DNA from: J054 sp965223095
Lineage (GTDB): Bacteria; Pseudomonadota; Gammaproteobacteria; Steroidobacterales; GCA-2729495
Length of the DNA stretch: 64,000 bases
Direction: 5' to 3'
Assembly: GCA_965223095.1 (NCBI GenBank)
Contig: OZ244979.1
Span: 186,001 to 250,000, forward strand
Shown here: one piece after another, positions 8,317 through 16,515 of the stretch
How positions within the stretch are numbered: position 1 is the stretch's first letter
How the letters are laid out: every line of letters begins with the position of its first letter
Notes under the pieces: model-generated
The model's database searches: none
The model's input: the letters and a program-made list of their open reading frames with translations, nothing else
Told to the model about the DNA's origin: nothing
Program-made: the position numbers and the translations under genes

Positions 8317-8904
8317 ATGGGCAAGGTAGTAAGAAGCATTGCGGCCGCGGGGGCTCTCGCTAGCCTACTAGTCGCAGCACCGTCGGCGTACGCGGCCCAA
8401 GCCACGACGACCGTCGAAGTAAATTTTCCCACGGTGTTGGTCATGTACCACTACGACACCATCCAACTCGATGTAACCAGCGCGGCGCTGGCCAATTTCA
8501 TAACGGGTGGGTCGGCCGTGGCTTGTGCGGGTGACTCTTGCGAGAGCCTCGGCACGCTGGACCTTACGGGATCAGCCATCAGCGATCTTAGCGCCGCTAC
8601 GGTGGACGCGCTGGTATCCGATACCAATCCTGCGCTAAATGGCGGCACAACGTCAGCTACATTCACCGTCGAAAACGCCGTGGGCGTCAGAGCCCTGGGT
8701 TGCGCGACCTACTCGGCCGCGGCAGCTGCCGGTGCTGGTAATGACGCCGCGGTCACCATCAGTGCCACGTCGCTGGCTGACATTGACGGTTCGGCTTGCG
8801 GACTCGCCATGACCGTCGGCGACCTGGTGTTCGACGTGGACATCAGTGCCGTTACCGGTACCACGGTCAATGCTGTGTTCGACGTCACCGTCACGGGTGT
8901 CTAG
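8317..8904 (+). CDS. secreted pilin-like structural subunit A
   Basis: About 195 residues with a clean signal peptide (MGKVVRSIAAAGALASLL to PSAYA, cleaved before AQA). The mature protein is small, rich in Ala, Thr, Val and Asp, and has the alternating pattern of an all-beta Ig-like subunit. Two Cys pairs (ACAGDSC; GC and AC later) suggest disulfides. It is clearly paralogous to the next gene: both have a Y-HYD-IQL segment, ATFTVENAVGVRALGC and MTVGDLVFDVDI. The C-terminus is a hydrophobic strand ending VTVTGV, as expected for a subunit recognised by a chaperone. The ATG at 8317 is chosen because AAGGAG lies 9 nt upstream. A strong terminator follows, so it is probably expressed alone and at high level, as for a major pilin. 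I do not recognise a named family. Confidence 0.7.
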   Translation: MGKVVRSIAAAGALASLLVAAPSAYAAQATTTVEVNFPTVLVMYHYDTIQLDVTSAALANFITGGSAVACAGDSCESLGTLDLTGSAISDLSAATVDALVSDTNPALNGGTTSATFTVENAVGVRALGCATYSAAAAAGAGNDAAVTISATSLADIDGSACGLAMTVGDLVFDVDISAVTGTTVNAVFDVTVTGV

Positions 8905-8937
8905 TAGCCGCAGCTATTGGATCAATTGATCCTAAAG

Positions 8938-8968
8938 AGCCCGGGCCGGCAACTGTCCGGGCTTTTTT
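8938..8968 (+). terminator. intrinsic terminator after pilin A
   Basis: Stem AGCCCGG (8938-8944) / CCGGGCT (8957-8963) followed by a run of six T to 8968. It lies 34 bp after the stop codon of the first pilin gene and before the second, so the two pilins are largely transcribed separately. Confidence 0.85.
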
Positions 8969-9031
8969 ATTCCCCAATATCGCAGGTATGAACCCAGATT
9001 AGTTCGACCGCAGCCGCGGCGCAATTTTCAG

Positions 9032-9655
9032 ATGCACAAACACTCCAACCGGAAAAATGCCGTTTCAAGACCGCAGCTGATCAAAGGGTTCCTCGGCGCA
9101 GCGGCCGCCATCATGATGCAAGCCCTGATCGCGACCGCGGCTTGGGCCGCCCAGGGCACGACCAGCATCGAGGTCAAGCTGCCCAATACCTTGATCGTTT
9201 ATCACTACGACAATATTCAGCTACAAGTTGGCAGCACCGCTCTGGCGGACTATTTGGCTGCCGGCAGCGCTAGCGCCTGCGCCAGCGACTTCTGTGCCGA
9301 CCTGAATACCCTGGACCTGCGCAGCTCGCCCATCAACGATCTGAACGCGAGCAATGCCGATGCCCAATTGTCGGATAGCAATCCGGCCATCGGCGGCGGA
9401 TCTTCCGCGACCTTCACTGTCGAAAACGCCGTGGGCGTGCGTGCCCTAGGTTGCACCGACTATGCCGCCGCCACGGCGATTGGCACCGGCACGGATGCGG
9501 CGGTCACCATCAGTAGCGATTCGCTGCTTGATATTCGCAACGCTCCCTGCAGCCTCACGATGACCGTGGGCGACCTGGTATTCGATGTCGATATCAACAG
9601 CCTAACAACGGCCACGGTGAACGCGGTGTTCTCATTTGTCGTGGTTGGTCTGTAA
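9032..9655 (+). CDS. secreted pilin-like structural subunit B
   Basis: 207 residues. A long basic N-region is followed by a hydrophobic signal core (GFLGAAAAIMMQALIATAAWA, shown in part) with cleavage expected before AQGTTS. The mature part is a close paralogue of the preceding pilin: VYHYDNIQLQV, ACASDFC, ATFTVENAVGVRALGC, MTVGDLVFDVDI, and a C-terminal strand ending FVVVGL. It has no convincing Shine-Dalgarno and sits behind a terminator, so it is probably made at lower level than subunit A; a minor or alternative pilin is a reasonable guess. It is separated from the adhesin-like gene by a 536-bp regulatory region. Confidence 0.68.
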   Translation: MHKHSNRKNAVSRPQLIKGFLGAAAAIMMQALIATAAWAAQGTTSIEVKLPNTLIVYHYDNIQLQVGSTALADYLAAGSASACASDFCADLNTLDLRSSPINDLNASNADAQLSDSNPAIGGGSSATFTVENAVGVRALGCTDYAAATAIGTGTDAAVTISSDSLLDIRNAPCSLTMTVGDLVFDVDINSLTTATVNAVFSFVVVGL

Positions 9656-9828
9656 GTCAACTGCTGCAAAGCGATCCGCCCGCGGGGTTCAACGCCGCGC
9701 AGTGTTAGCCAGCTAACTCCACCCGCATACAGCTGGCCCAAGTCCTGAACCGCGTCCGAATAAGCCGGCCGAATCACAAGCCAAGACTCGGCTACAGCTT
9801 ACATTCGCGATTCCGATCACAAAAATAT

Positions 9829-9844
9829 TGTGACGCCGGTCACA
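9829..9844. promoter_or_regulatory. CRP-type binding palindrome
   Basis: TGTGA-CGCCGG-TCACA, perfect half-sites with a 6-bp spacer, flanked by AATAT and TTTC. It is in the non-coding gap before the adhesin-chaperone-usher genes. A second site is centred exactly 60 bp downstream. Confidence 0.65.
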
Positions 9845-9888
9845 TTTCAGCCGATCTTGAGAAGCACTACGGACAATATGTCAAAAGT

Positions 9889-9904
9889 AGTGATGCAAAT
9901 CACA
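9889..9904. promoter_or_regulatory. second CRP-like palindrome, one mismatch
   Basis: AGTGA-TGCAAA-TCACA matches the CRP half-sites except for the first base. It is centred 60 bp after the perfect site at 9829-9844, so the two could bind CRP on nearly the same face of the helix. It lies about 120 bp before the first possible start codon of the downstream operon. Confidence 0.5.
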
Positions 9905-9942
9905 CGCCCTTGAAAGCGCAGCTGGCACTGTCTCCTAGCGAA

Positions 9943-9985
9943 TCCCCAACGAGGCTCGTGTAAACGAGATTGCCTCGTTGCGGGG
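9943..9985 (+). other. stable hairpin in the leader of the adhesin operon
   Basis: CCCC plus AACGAGGC (9943-9955) pairs with GCCTCGTT plus GGGG (9972-9985, with a two-base GC bulge). Inside, TCGT (9956-9959) pairs with ACGA (9964-9967) around a GTAA tetraloop (GNRA type); GATT (9968-9971) is bulged. No T-tract follows, so it is not an ordinary terminator. It ends 27 nt before a GGAGGA ribosome-binding site and may control translation or stabilise the message. Confidence 0.5.
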
Positions 9986-10026
9986 CCGTCCGAAATTTTC
10001 GACATCGCGAGCGGAGGAAGACACAC

Positions 10027-10188
10027 ATGGCTAGAACGATAGTCCGTAATGATCAGATGCAAACTGAACGATGCAAGGCTGGCACAAATTTAAACGTGCA
10101 GGCAATGCGTTCTTACGCCGTGCGCTGGCGAGACGCCGCTACCCAAGCGAAAGCAAATCGCCTAATCCCTCAGCTAAAGGCCAGCTGA
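10027..10188 (+). CDS. possible 53-residue leader ORF before the adhesin gene
   Basis: The ATG at 10027 has the best ribosome-binding site in the locus (GGAGGA at 10012-10017, 9 nt away). The ORF encodes a basic peptide beginning MARTIVRNDQMQTERCK and ends at a TGA (10186-10188) 3 nt before the ATG of the adhesin gene. It has no signal peptide and I do not recognise it. It may be a leader whose translation is coupled to the adhesin gene, which itself lacks a good ribosome-binding site. It could also be fortuitous. Confidence 0.35.
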   Translation: MARTIVRNDQMQTERCKAGTNLNVQAMRSYAVRWRDAATQAKANRLIPQLKAS

Positions 10189-10191
10189 TCA

Positions 10192-11310
10192 ATGATTTGC
10201 ATCAGACCAAAATGGCAGACTACAGCACATCGGCAAACCCGCGGCGTAAACACCTGGTGGATGCACGCTGTGCTCGTGGTAGTTGTGCTGTGCAGTACCG
10301 CAACAAACGCCTTCGATTTGCGCGTCGCCGGTGGAGCACCGGAACTCAGAATTTCTCGCTCAGAAATTATTCACGGCACTCAAAACCTAACTAATGCGGC
10401 GGAACAAAATTTCGATGTAGGCACAAAAACTCTAAATTTGAATAGCTTCTCGCAGGACTTGGATGTTGGCGTAGGAACTGACGCCATGATAATGGTACAA
10501 GCGCGGGATCAAGTATCCGCCAACTTTCGGGTAAGCCTAACGCGCTCAGAACGCCGCGACTGCATTACCGCGAACGACCTTCAGGTAACGCTAAGCGTCG
10601 GCAATGGTTCCGGCAGACTCAACGCCGATACTAATGGCGGAGGCTGGCTGACGGTTGCAAATCTCCAGGCCATACCGAGGACCAATGGGCCGCGCTGTCC
10701 TCGGAATATTAGGTACGACTTCGACATGGCAGTGGACCTGGCCAATGCCGTGCAGGATGGCAACTATGTCGGCGACTTGCTGATTGAGGTGTCTGCCCTT
10801 AGGGGTCCTAGCCAGCCGAAACAGCTAGCGACCAGCCTAACGGCCCGCCTACCCTCCTTCCTCTTGCTCTACTACCCCAGTCGCGTTGAAACACAAGTAT
10901 CACGCGGCGCCCTGGCGGAATTACTGGCCACAAACAGCCAAGCCTGCGCGACCGATTTCTGCGGCAATGTGGGCAACAAACTGTTAACCGTTGCCCAACA
11001 AACAGCCGACGCGCAAATCATCAACGATGTAACGCCACTCAACATCCAGCCCGTAATCATGCTACGCAATTTGGTTGCGGCCAGAGCCTTGGGGTGCCTG
11101 GGTAATAACTACACATCGGCCATCTACCAAGTCCGTCCGCTGGGTCCGGGCGTCATGGCGGCCAACGGAAACATAGACGGCATTCAAGGTCAGCCCTGCG
11201 GCATGGAACCACGCGCGGGAGACGTCGCCTTGGAGCTAGATCTAGGTGCACCCGCGAACGGCAATAGCCAAGCCCTCGCGGAAATAGAAATCACCGTTAT
11301 CGGTTTTTAG
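10192..11310 (+). CDS. two-domain tip-adhesin-like protein with C-terminal pilin domain
   Basis: 372 residues if the ATG at 10192 is used. The hydrophobic signal core (MHAVLVVVVLCSTATNA, cut before FDLRV) begins only at residue 24, so the ATG at 10261 is an alternative. Residues about 45-215 form a distinct all-beta domain (NFDVGTKTLNLNSFSQDLDVGV; YDFDMAVDLANAVQDGNYVG). Residues about 218-372 repeat the layout of the two small pilins: a YYPSRVETQV segment, ALAELL, ACATDFCG, a VAARALGC motif, and a terminal strand ending ITVIGF. An extra N-terminal domain joined to a pilin domain is how tip adhesins of chaperone-usher pili are built, hence the call. Binding specificity is unknown. It is 23 bp before the chaperone gene. 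Confidence 0.65.
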   Translation: MICIRPKWQTTAHRQTRGVNTWWMHAVLVVVVLCSTATNAFDLRVAGGAPELRISRSEIIHGTQNLTNAAEQNFDVGTKTLNLNSFSQDLDVGVGTDAMIMVQARDQVSANFRVSLTRSERRDCITANDLQVTLSVGNGSGRLNADTNGGGWLTVANLQAIPRTNGPRCPRNIRYDFDMAVDLANAVQDGNYVGDLLIEVSALRGPSQPKQLATSLTARLPSFLLLYYPSRVETQVSRGALAELLATNSQACATDFCGNVGNKLLTVAQQTADAQIINDVTPLNIQPVIMLRNLVAARALGCLGNNYTSAIYQVRPLGPGVMAANGNIDGIQGQPCGMEPRAGDVALELDLGAPANGNSQALAEIEITVIGF

Positions 11311-11333
11311 AGATTCTTTTAGGAATGAGATCA

Positions 11334-12182
11334 ATGCAAATACTCAATAAACTACGATCAATATTACTCGGCAGCATCGTCGCACTTAGTGCGGGGGCGC
11401 AAGAAGCGGAAGCACCACCACCCAGCATTGCCGTGGCGCCCAATCGCATTGTCCTCGAGGTCGGTGCAAAACCCGCAACGGAATCCGCGACCATCGTCAA
11501 CCTGGGCAATCGCTCGGTGAACATCGATACCAGTCTGGTCAATTGGGATCTAGATGACGGCAATGAGTTTCGCGAACTACCGCCCGATGCGGGCTCTTTG
11601 CCGGCGGCGATCATACTCAATCCCGTCCGCTTCACTATTCCGGAAGGTGGCAGCCAAACTGTTCGCTTCATGGTATTGCCCGAGCGACTCGCAACCGCAG
11701 GCGAACATCGCGCCATGATGTTTTTTTCGGAAATTGTGGATACCGACCGCCCCGGCATAAAGATGCGCTTTCGCCTCGGTATGCCAATTTATGCGCGATT
11801 GGGTGAAGCTGACTTGTCACTAAAGGTTCATGATGTCAACTTGCAACGCGATGCCCAACAAGCCGCCTTGGAATTTGATATCTCGGCACTGGGCAACGCC
11901 CACGTGCGTCCGACGGGCTATTACTTGCTCTGGCCCAAAGACCGCTTTCCGGGCAAGAAAAAGGCGCTGAAGAGTCTCCGCCGCCTGGCAAAAGACAACA
12001 GCCGTTCGACCCCGAAAAATGCCTCAGGCGGGCCTTTAAGCCCACGGCCGGTGATGCCGGGCACACGCCGGAAAGTCTCCAGCCCCCTGCAACTGCCAGC
12101 GGAGTCAGGAAATTTTGTCATTGCGGTGCATTTGAGTGGTGAGGCAGGGAGCTTCGAGGAGGTACTGAACGTCGAGATCTAG
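11334..12182 (+). CDS. PapD-like periplasmic pilus assembly chaperone
   Basis: About 282 residues with a signal peptide (ILLGSIVALSAGAQ). The first Ig-like domain is recognisable from SIAVAPNRIVLEVG, SATIVNLGNRSVNID, FTIPEGGSQTVRFMVLP and HRAMMFFSEI, then MRFRLGMPIYARLG, as in fimbrial chaperones that bind subunits by donor-strand complementation. The second domain carries an unusual Lys/Arg/Pro-rich insertion (FPGKKKALKSLRRLAKDN and on). The ATG at 11334 is preferred over 11325, because AGGA (11321-11324) is 9 nt from it but abuts the other. It follows the adhesin-like gene and is 24 bp before the usher, so probably one operon. Confidence 0.8.
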   Translation: MQILNKLRSILLGSIVALSAGAQEAEAPPPSIAVAPNRIVLEVGAKPATESATIVNLGNRSVNIDTSLVNWDLDDGNEFRELPPDAGSLPAAIILNPVRFTIPEGGSQTVRFMVLPERLATAGEHRAMMFFSEIVDTDRPGIKMRFRLGMPIYARLGEADLSLKVHDVNLQRDAQQAALEFDISALGNAHVRPTGYYLLWPKDRFPGKKKALKSLRRLAKDNSRSTPKNASGGPLSPRPVMPGTRRKVSSPLQLPAESGNFVIAVHLSGEAGSFEEVLNVEI

Positions 12183-12206
12183 AGCCCGAGATCTAACGCT
12201 TGGTAG

Positions 12207-14843
12207 ATGGCAATGTGTCCTGCCTTCAAGAACGCCATAAACTACTGCACGACTACGGCAGGGCTAAGCCGTGCCCGGACCGACAGGCTGTTATCGTGCC
12301 TGCTGTCGATACTACTGTTCATGCAGATTGCATGGGCGGACAGCGATTTGCCTTGGGTCGACACCACCGCTGCACAGTTCATTAAAACCGGCGCCCAGCA
12401 AAACAATGAAGTAGGCGATCTTGAAATCATGGGGCTGGTGGTAAATGGGGCGGAGGTCACCTACATCACTGTCTACCGACAAGGTGATCGATTTTTGCTG
12501 CCCGCAAGAGAGACCATGCAAGAGTTTGGCATACAGGCAAGCACCCAAGGTCAACAACTTAAACTCGATACGCCTAGCGGATCGATTCCGGTCAATGCAA
12601 AAGATTTCTATCTTGTTGAAGAAGAAATATTCTTTAGTGATCGCCTAATTGACGAAGTCTTGCATGCGGATTGGAAGTTCGAGCCCGCTAGTTATGTGAT
12701 TGACGTCGTCCTACCCTGGTGGCGAATGGATGCCAAGATTCGCAAAGACGACCAAGCACCGGAAATTGAGTTCAAGCCCTTTCCCTTCGCCATGAGCCAA
12801 ATGCGCGTTGATCACACGCGCTTTTGGAGTGATGGCTACGACAGCGCGCAAACTGATTGGCTAATGCGTGGCCGGGTCGCGGGTGGCACCTGGCGCGCGG
12901 AATTGAGTCAATACGAGGATCAAGACCTCACCGCCGACGAATACTATTGGCAACGTGATTTTGAGAAGGGGCAAACTCTACTGGGTTATCGACCCGTCTC
13001 ATTAAACCCTCTGGTGCCTATTCAACAGCAAACCGGATTGCAGCAAATATACAACTCCGAGGGATTCGAATTCGACCCTTGGAGCGATCGATCGAGAAAC
13101 CAATACATTCGCCGCTTGGGACTGGGACTGCAGACCATTGAGGGCGAAGCCAAACCAGGCAGCATAGCCGAACTGCAAATCAATGGCCGAATTATCCAGC
13201 GACAAAGAGTACGCCTGGATGGCAGCTATCGTTTTGACGATGTGCAGCGGCCGGACCAGCAGTACCAAGAAATATTCGTACGTATTCTAGACCAAAGAAA
13301 CTACAACATCATTGATGTGCAGAATTTTTCAAAGACGCCGTCGGATCTCCTGCTAAATAGGCGTCAAAATGTTTCTTTTCTGGGTTTCGGAGTCACGGGT
13401 GACTTGCTGAGTGATAACGACTCGGACGGTGACCCTGCGCTCATGGTGCTCACTCGATACGGAATTACCGATGCATTGACTGTCGAAGCTGGCGCCCAAG
13501 CGGGGCTCACCGACTACCAGGTAATGGCCATAACCGCAGGCTTAGGTGAAAAATGGGTGGCGTCAGCCTCCCTAGCCAACCACGCCTCGAGCACAGCGAG
13601 CTCCGCAGAACTGTTCGGGCGTGGCGAACGATGGTACGCAGATGTGCATTGGGTAAACCGTGGCGACAGTTTCCTCGGACCCGATAGCCTTGAAAGTGAC
13701 TACGTCGATTTGCGCTATGAGCACAGCATGACGGATAGATTTAGTCTGGGCGCTTATGGTCGACACGTCGATACCCAATTCGCACAAATTTCATTTCTAT
13801 TGCCGGGCATGAGTTGGCGTTTCGGTCACCGCAATAGCATGCGGCTGTGGCCCGATGCCAACGGTGACTATGTTCTTGATGTCAGAACCCACCATCGAGA
13901 CCGCGATTGGTTACAATTATCGACCAGCAAAGATTACTCCCATGCCGAGTACCGCTGGTTTGGCAGCGAGACCTACGAGTTGTTTGCGTCGGCGGCCCAT
14001 CGACGGGAATTGGGTGGCTTAGTCGAGGCCGGTGCCCTTTGGTACCCACGCAGTCAAGACGACCGTGCGTTCATTAGGGCCAGTCTACTACTCGCGGAAG
14101 CAGGTGCCGGCTACCGGCTCAGTTGGGTGACCGCACTCCTGCCTGGTTTGTATTCTTCCCTGGAAGTCCGCGACGAACCCGAGTCTGACTTGGGCTTCGA
14201 CACAGGCTTGCAAGCCATGTGGACACTCTCCGTCGACCTCTCATTTGTGGGTGGCAAACCGATACCGGCAAGAAACAACTTTACGAATAATCGTTTAGGC
14301 GCCATCGCCGGCCGCTTACGGATGCTTGACGAAGCGCAGACACCCGTCAAGGATGTTGAGAAAATTGCGATAAGCCTAGACGGCGTTATCCACTTCGCGC
14401 AGGTCAACAACGGCCACTACCATCTGGGCAATCTGCGGCCGGGCAATTACCAAGTTCGGCTGGGTGCCGAGCATCTACCCATGGAACTGTCACCCGCGGA
14501 GAACGCCGTATGGGTCCAAGTCGCAGAAGCCGCAACGACCAAAGTAGATCTGCATGTGCGAGCTGAATTTGGCTTTATGGGCAGGCTTAGCGACAGCCTT
14601 GGCAAGGCACTACCGAATATTAGACTAACGGTCGCCGACAAAACCGGCACACTCCGTGCTCAAGCCTTCAGCGATGAGTACGGCTACTATCGCTTCGGTG
14701 GACTGCCGCCGGGCGACTACCAATTGCAAGCACAATATGGCCCGCTGAATTCAGGGTTCCAAGCTAAGCGGGAAATCTCACTGGTTGACCGGTTCTTGTT
14801 TGACATCAATCTTGAACTGCCGGTGCAGCTGGCGAAGGATTGA
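12207..14843 (+). CDS. usher-like outer-membrane pilus assembly protein
   Basis: 878 residues with a signal peptide (LLSCLLSILLFMQIAWA). The order resembles an usher: an N-terminal periplasmic domain, a long barrel rich in aromatic and alternating residues, and a plug-like segment (ELQINGRIIQRQRVRLDGSYRFDDV, split here: ELQINGRIIQRQRV then RLDGSYRF) reminiscent of the SVELFVNG/G-Y-DD pattern of FimD-type ushers. Unusually, the C-terminal 180 residues contain two carboxypeptidase-regulatory-like beta-sandwich repeats (NGHYHLGNLRPGNYQV; YGYYRFGGLPPGDYQL), where classical ushers have CTD1/CTD2. Placement after the chaperone supports an assembly-platform role. Sequence similarity to classical ushers looks distant. 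Confidence 0.7.
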   Translation: MAMCPAFKNAINYCTTTAGLSRARTDRLLSCLLSILLFMQIAWADSDLPWVDTTAAQFIKTGAQQNNEVGDLEIMGLVVNGAEVTYITVYRQGDRFLLPARETMQEFGIQASTQGQQLKLDTPSGSIPVNAKDFYLVEEEIFFSDRLIDEVLHADWKFEPASYVIDVVLPWWRMDAKIRKDDQAPEIEFKPFPFAMSQMRVDHTRFWSDGYDSAQTDWLMRGRVAGGTWRAELSQYEDQDLTADEYYWQRDFEKGQTLLGYRPVSLNPLVPIQQQTGLQQIYNSEGFEFDPWSDRSRNQYIRRLGLGLQTIEGEAKPGSIAELQINGRIIQRQRVRLDGSYRFDDVQRPDQQYQEIFVRILDQRNYNIIDVQNFSKTPSDLLLNRRQNVSFLGFGVTGDLLSDNDSDGDPALMVLTRYGITDALTVEAGAQAGLTDYQVMAITAGLGEKWVASASLANHASSTASSAELFGRGERWYADVHWVNRGDSFLGPDSLESDYVDLRYEHSMTDRFSLGAYGRHVDTQFAQISFLLPGMSWRFGHRNSMRLWPDANGDYVLDVRTHHRDRDWLQLSTSKDYSHAEYRWFGSETYELFASAAHRRELGGLVEAGALWYPRSQDDRAFIRASLLLAEAGAGYRLSWVTALLPGLYSSLEVRDEPESDLGFDTGLQAMWTLSVDLSFVGGKPIPARNNFTNNRLGAIAGRLRMLDEAQTPVKDVEKIAISLDGVIHFAQVNNGHYHLGNLRPGNYQVRLGAEHLPMELSPAENAVWVQVAEAATTKVDLHVRAEFGFMGRLSDSLGKALPNIRLTVADKTGTLRAQAFSDEYGYYRFGGLPPGDYQLQAQYGPLNSGFQAKREISLVDRFLFDINLELPVQLAKD

Positions 14844-14880
14844 GACTAAAGCCGCTGTATAGACTTCAAAACGGTTGAAC

Positions 14881-14896
14881 TGTGATTCCAATCACG
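14881..14896. promoter_or_regulatory. CRP-like palindrome, one mismatch
   Basis: TGTGA-TTCCAA-TCACG: nine of ten half-site bases match with a 6-bp spacer. It is in the 116-bp gap between the usher gene and the YbjN-like gene, 63 bp before the latter's ATG, a typical distance for an activating site. Confidence 0.5.
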
Positions 14897-14959
14897 GTCG
14901 GATAATTCGTATTTAACCATAATGCCAACAACACTGGATGAATGCTAGGCAACTAACCC

Positions 14960-15655
14960 ATGCGCATTGCAAAACAGAATGAAAGATCACGGTATACCCC
15001 GAGATCATGGATATGCTTATTGTTTACTGCTGCCCTGTTGACGCTTTGCGGCGGTACAGCCTTGGCCAAGAATGTAAAAGACAAAAAATGGCTGCTACCC
15101 GTCGCCACCGATGAAGAGAGCATGGAAAAACGTGTGGCGAGCTACATCAAGAAGTTCCACGAAATATCGGCGGATTTCGAGTTTGGTGAAGAAGACGACC
15201 TATTTCTTAAATACACCTTCGAATCTGAAAACGATGAATTTCCACAGATCCCCGTATACATCGACTCGGAGCCCAGCAACAGCATAGAAGTCGACGGCGA
15301 AACCGTTACCACTGAACGCCGAATTGTCATTAAAGCCTTCTACGTACTGCCCGATGAAGCCAAAACCGAAGAAGCCCGCCGAGTGCTGCTGGATCTCTTT
15401 AACACTTGGCATCTGACTAAATGGGTTCCACAACGGCTCTTTCTCGATGCGGATGGCGATATCGCGATGGAAAGCGCTATCAATGTGCCCGGTGAAGACT
15501 TTGCGGTACATGCGGAAATTGTGATCGACCAGCTCTACCGGATGCATGGGGCCTGGGGCGAATTCTTTAAGGAACTCACTTCTGTCGATGGCCTGGGATC
15601 CATCGCGCCCATGATCGTGCCAACGAGCACCGTCGCCTTCGAAGCTAATCGTTGA
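14960..15655 (+). CDS. exported YbjN-like protein
   Basis: 231 residues. A basic start is followed by a hydrophobic signal sequence (ICLLFTAALLTLCGGTALA). The mature part matches the YbjN / type III chaperone-like fold in its second half: RRVLLDLFNTWHLTKWVPQ, LFLDADGDIAMESAINVPG and FAVHAEIVIDQLYRMHGAW. YbjN proteins are usually cytosolic regulators or chaperone-like proteins, so the signal peptide is notable. Its position after the pilus genes and the CRP-like site in front of it suggest co-regulation with the pilus; a periplasmic helper role is inference. Confidence 0.65.
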   Translation: MRIAKQNERSRYTPRSWICLLFTAALLTLCGGTALAKNVKDKKWLLPVATDEESMEKRVASYIKKFHEISADFEFGEEDDLFLKYTFESENDEFPQIPVYIDSEPSNSIEVDGETVTTERRIVIKAFYVLPDEAKTEEARRVLLDLFNTWHLTKWVPQRLFLDADGDIAMESAINVPGEDFAVHAEIVIDQLYRMHGAWGEFFKELTSVDGLGSIAPMIVPTSTVAFEANR

Positions 15656-15893
15656 GCACGCAAAGACTGCGCCGATTGCAGCGATCCGATCCCTGCTTGG
15701 TTGTTCTACACATAGATATACCGGGCAGACCGCCCAGACGCTGAGCGCGCTGCCGCTGACCATCTTGACTTGAGTAAGACGGACTCGTGTAAATCCCGAT
15801 AGGCGTCTCCAAAGGTCCGTACATTCCACAATTCCTTGCCGCGTGACCGCGAGCGAGACTGACTGGCCAAGTGTGGCAATGTTGGAGACTCGC

Positions 15894-16430
15894 ATGATTC
15901 GCATCATCTTTGGCCTCGTTTCACTAATGGCACTAGCTAGCGGATTCGCTGACGTGGCGCCCCCGGAAGAAGCGGCAAGCAGGGTCGTGATCGAATTTAA
16001 CGCCGCCGTCACCCGCCGAGACATGGACGCGGCCATACCACTGCTGGCCGAGGGCGGTGTCGAGTTCAGTTTGCACCCGGCTCACCCGGGCATGCCCGCA
16101 GACCCGCCGCTGACGGCGGATATGATCTCGTCATGGAAAGTTGTTTCGTCGATCTTGTTTCCCAGCACCGAACGCTACGAAAGAAATGTTGTTATTACTG
16201 ACGTAAAAGTCAGTAGTGAGCTGGCAGTGGTTTGGACACAAACAAAAACTGTCACGCATATGAAAAACAAAGCGGAGCCAATGGTTCTAGAATTCTCGGA
16301 GATGTATTTTTTGGTCAACAAAAACAATGAGGGCTGGCAAATCGCCGGCACGGCGAACAACCGCCCGGTAGATTCGATTAATGTGGGCCAGGAAGGCCTC
16401 ACCAATACGCCGCCGGCAGATGCGCGCTAA
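15894..16430 (+). CDS. exported NTF2-like (DUF4440-type) protein
   Basis: About 178 residues from the ATG at 15894, chosen because GGAG lies 7 nt upstream and the signal peptide (MIRIIFGLVSLMALASGFA) starts there. The body shows the NTF2-like pattern: ASRVVIEFNAAVTRRDMDAAIPLL, a middle with SELAVVWTQTKTVTH, and EFSEMYFLVNKNNEGWQIAG. No catalytic motif is recognisable. Such exported NTF2-like proteins often have no known function. It is 238 bp after the YbjN-like gene. Confidence 0.65.
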   Translation: MIRIIFGLVSLMALASGFADVAPPEEAASRVVIEFNAAVTRRDMDAAIPLLAEGGVEFSLHPAHPGMPADPPLTADMISSWKVVSSILFPSTERYERNVVITDVKVSSELAVVWTQTKTVTHMKNKAEPMVLEFSEMYFLVNKNNEGWQIAGTANNRPVDSINVGQEGLTNTPPADAR

Positions 16431-16515
16431 TAAAGGCGGCCGGGTAGATAACAATTGTGGGACTAGCCGTGGAATAATTCGGTACCATTCGAAATGAAAA
16501 CCACGGGAGCAAGCA

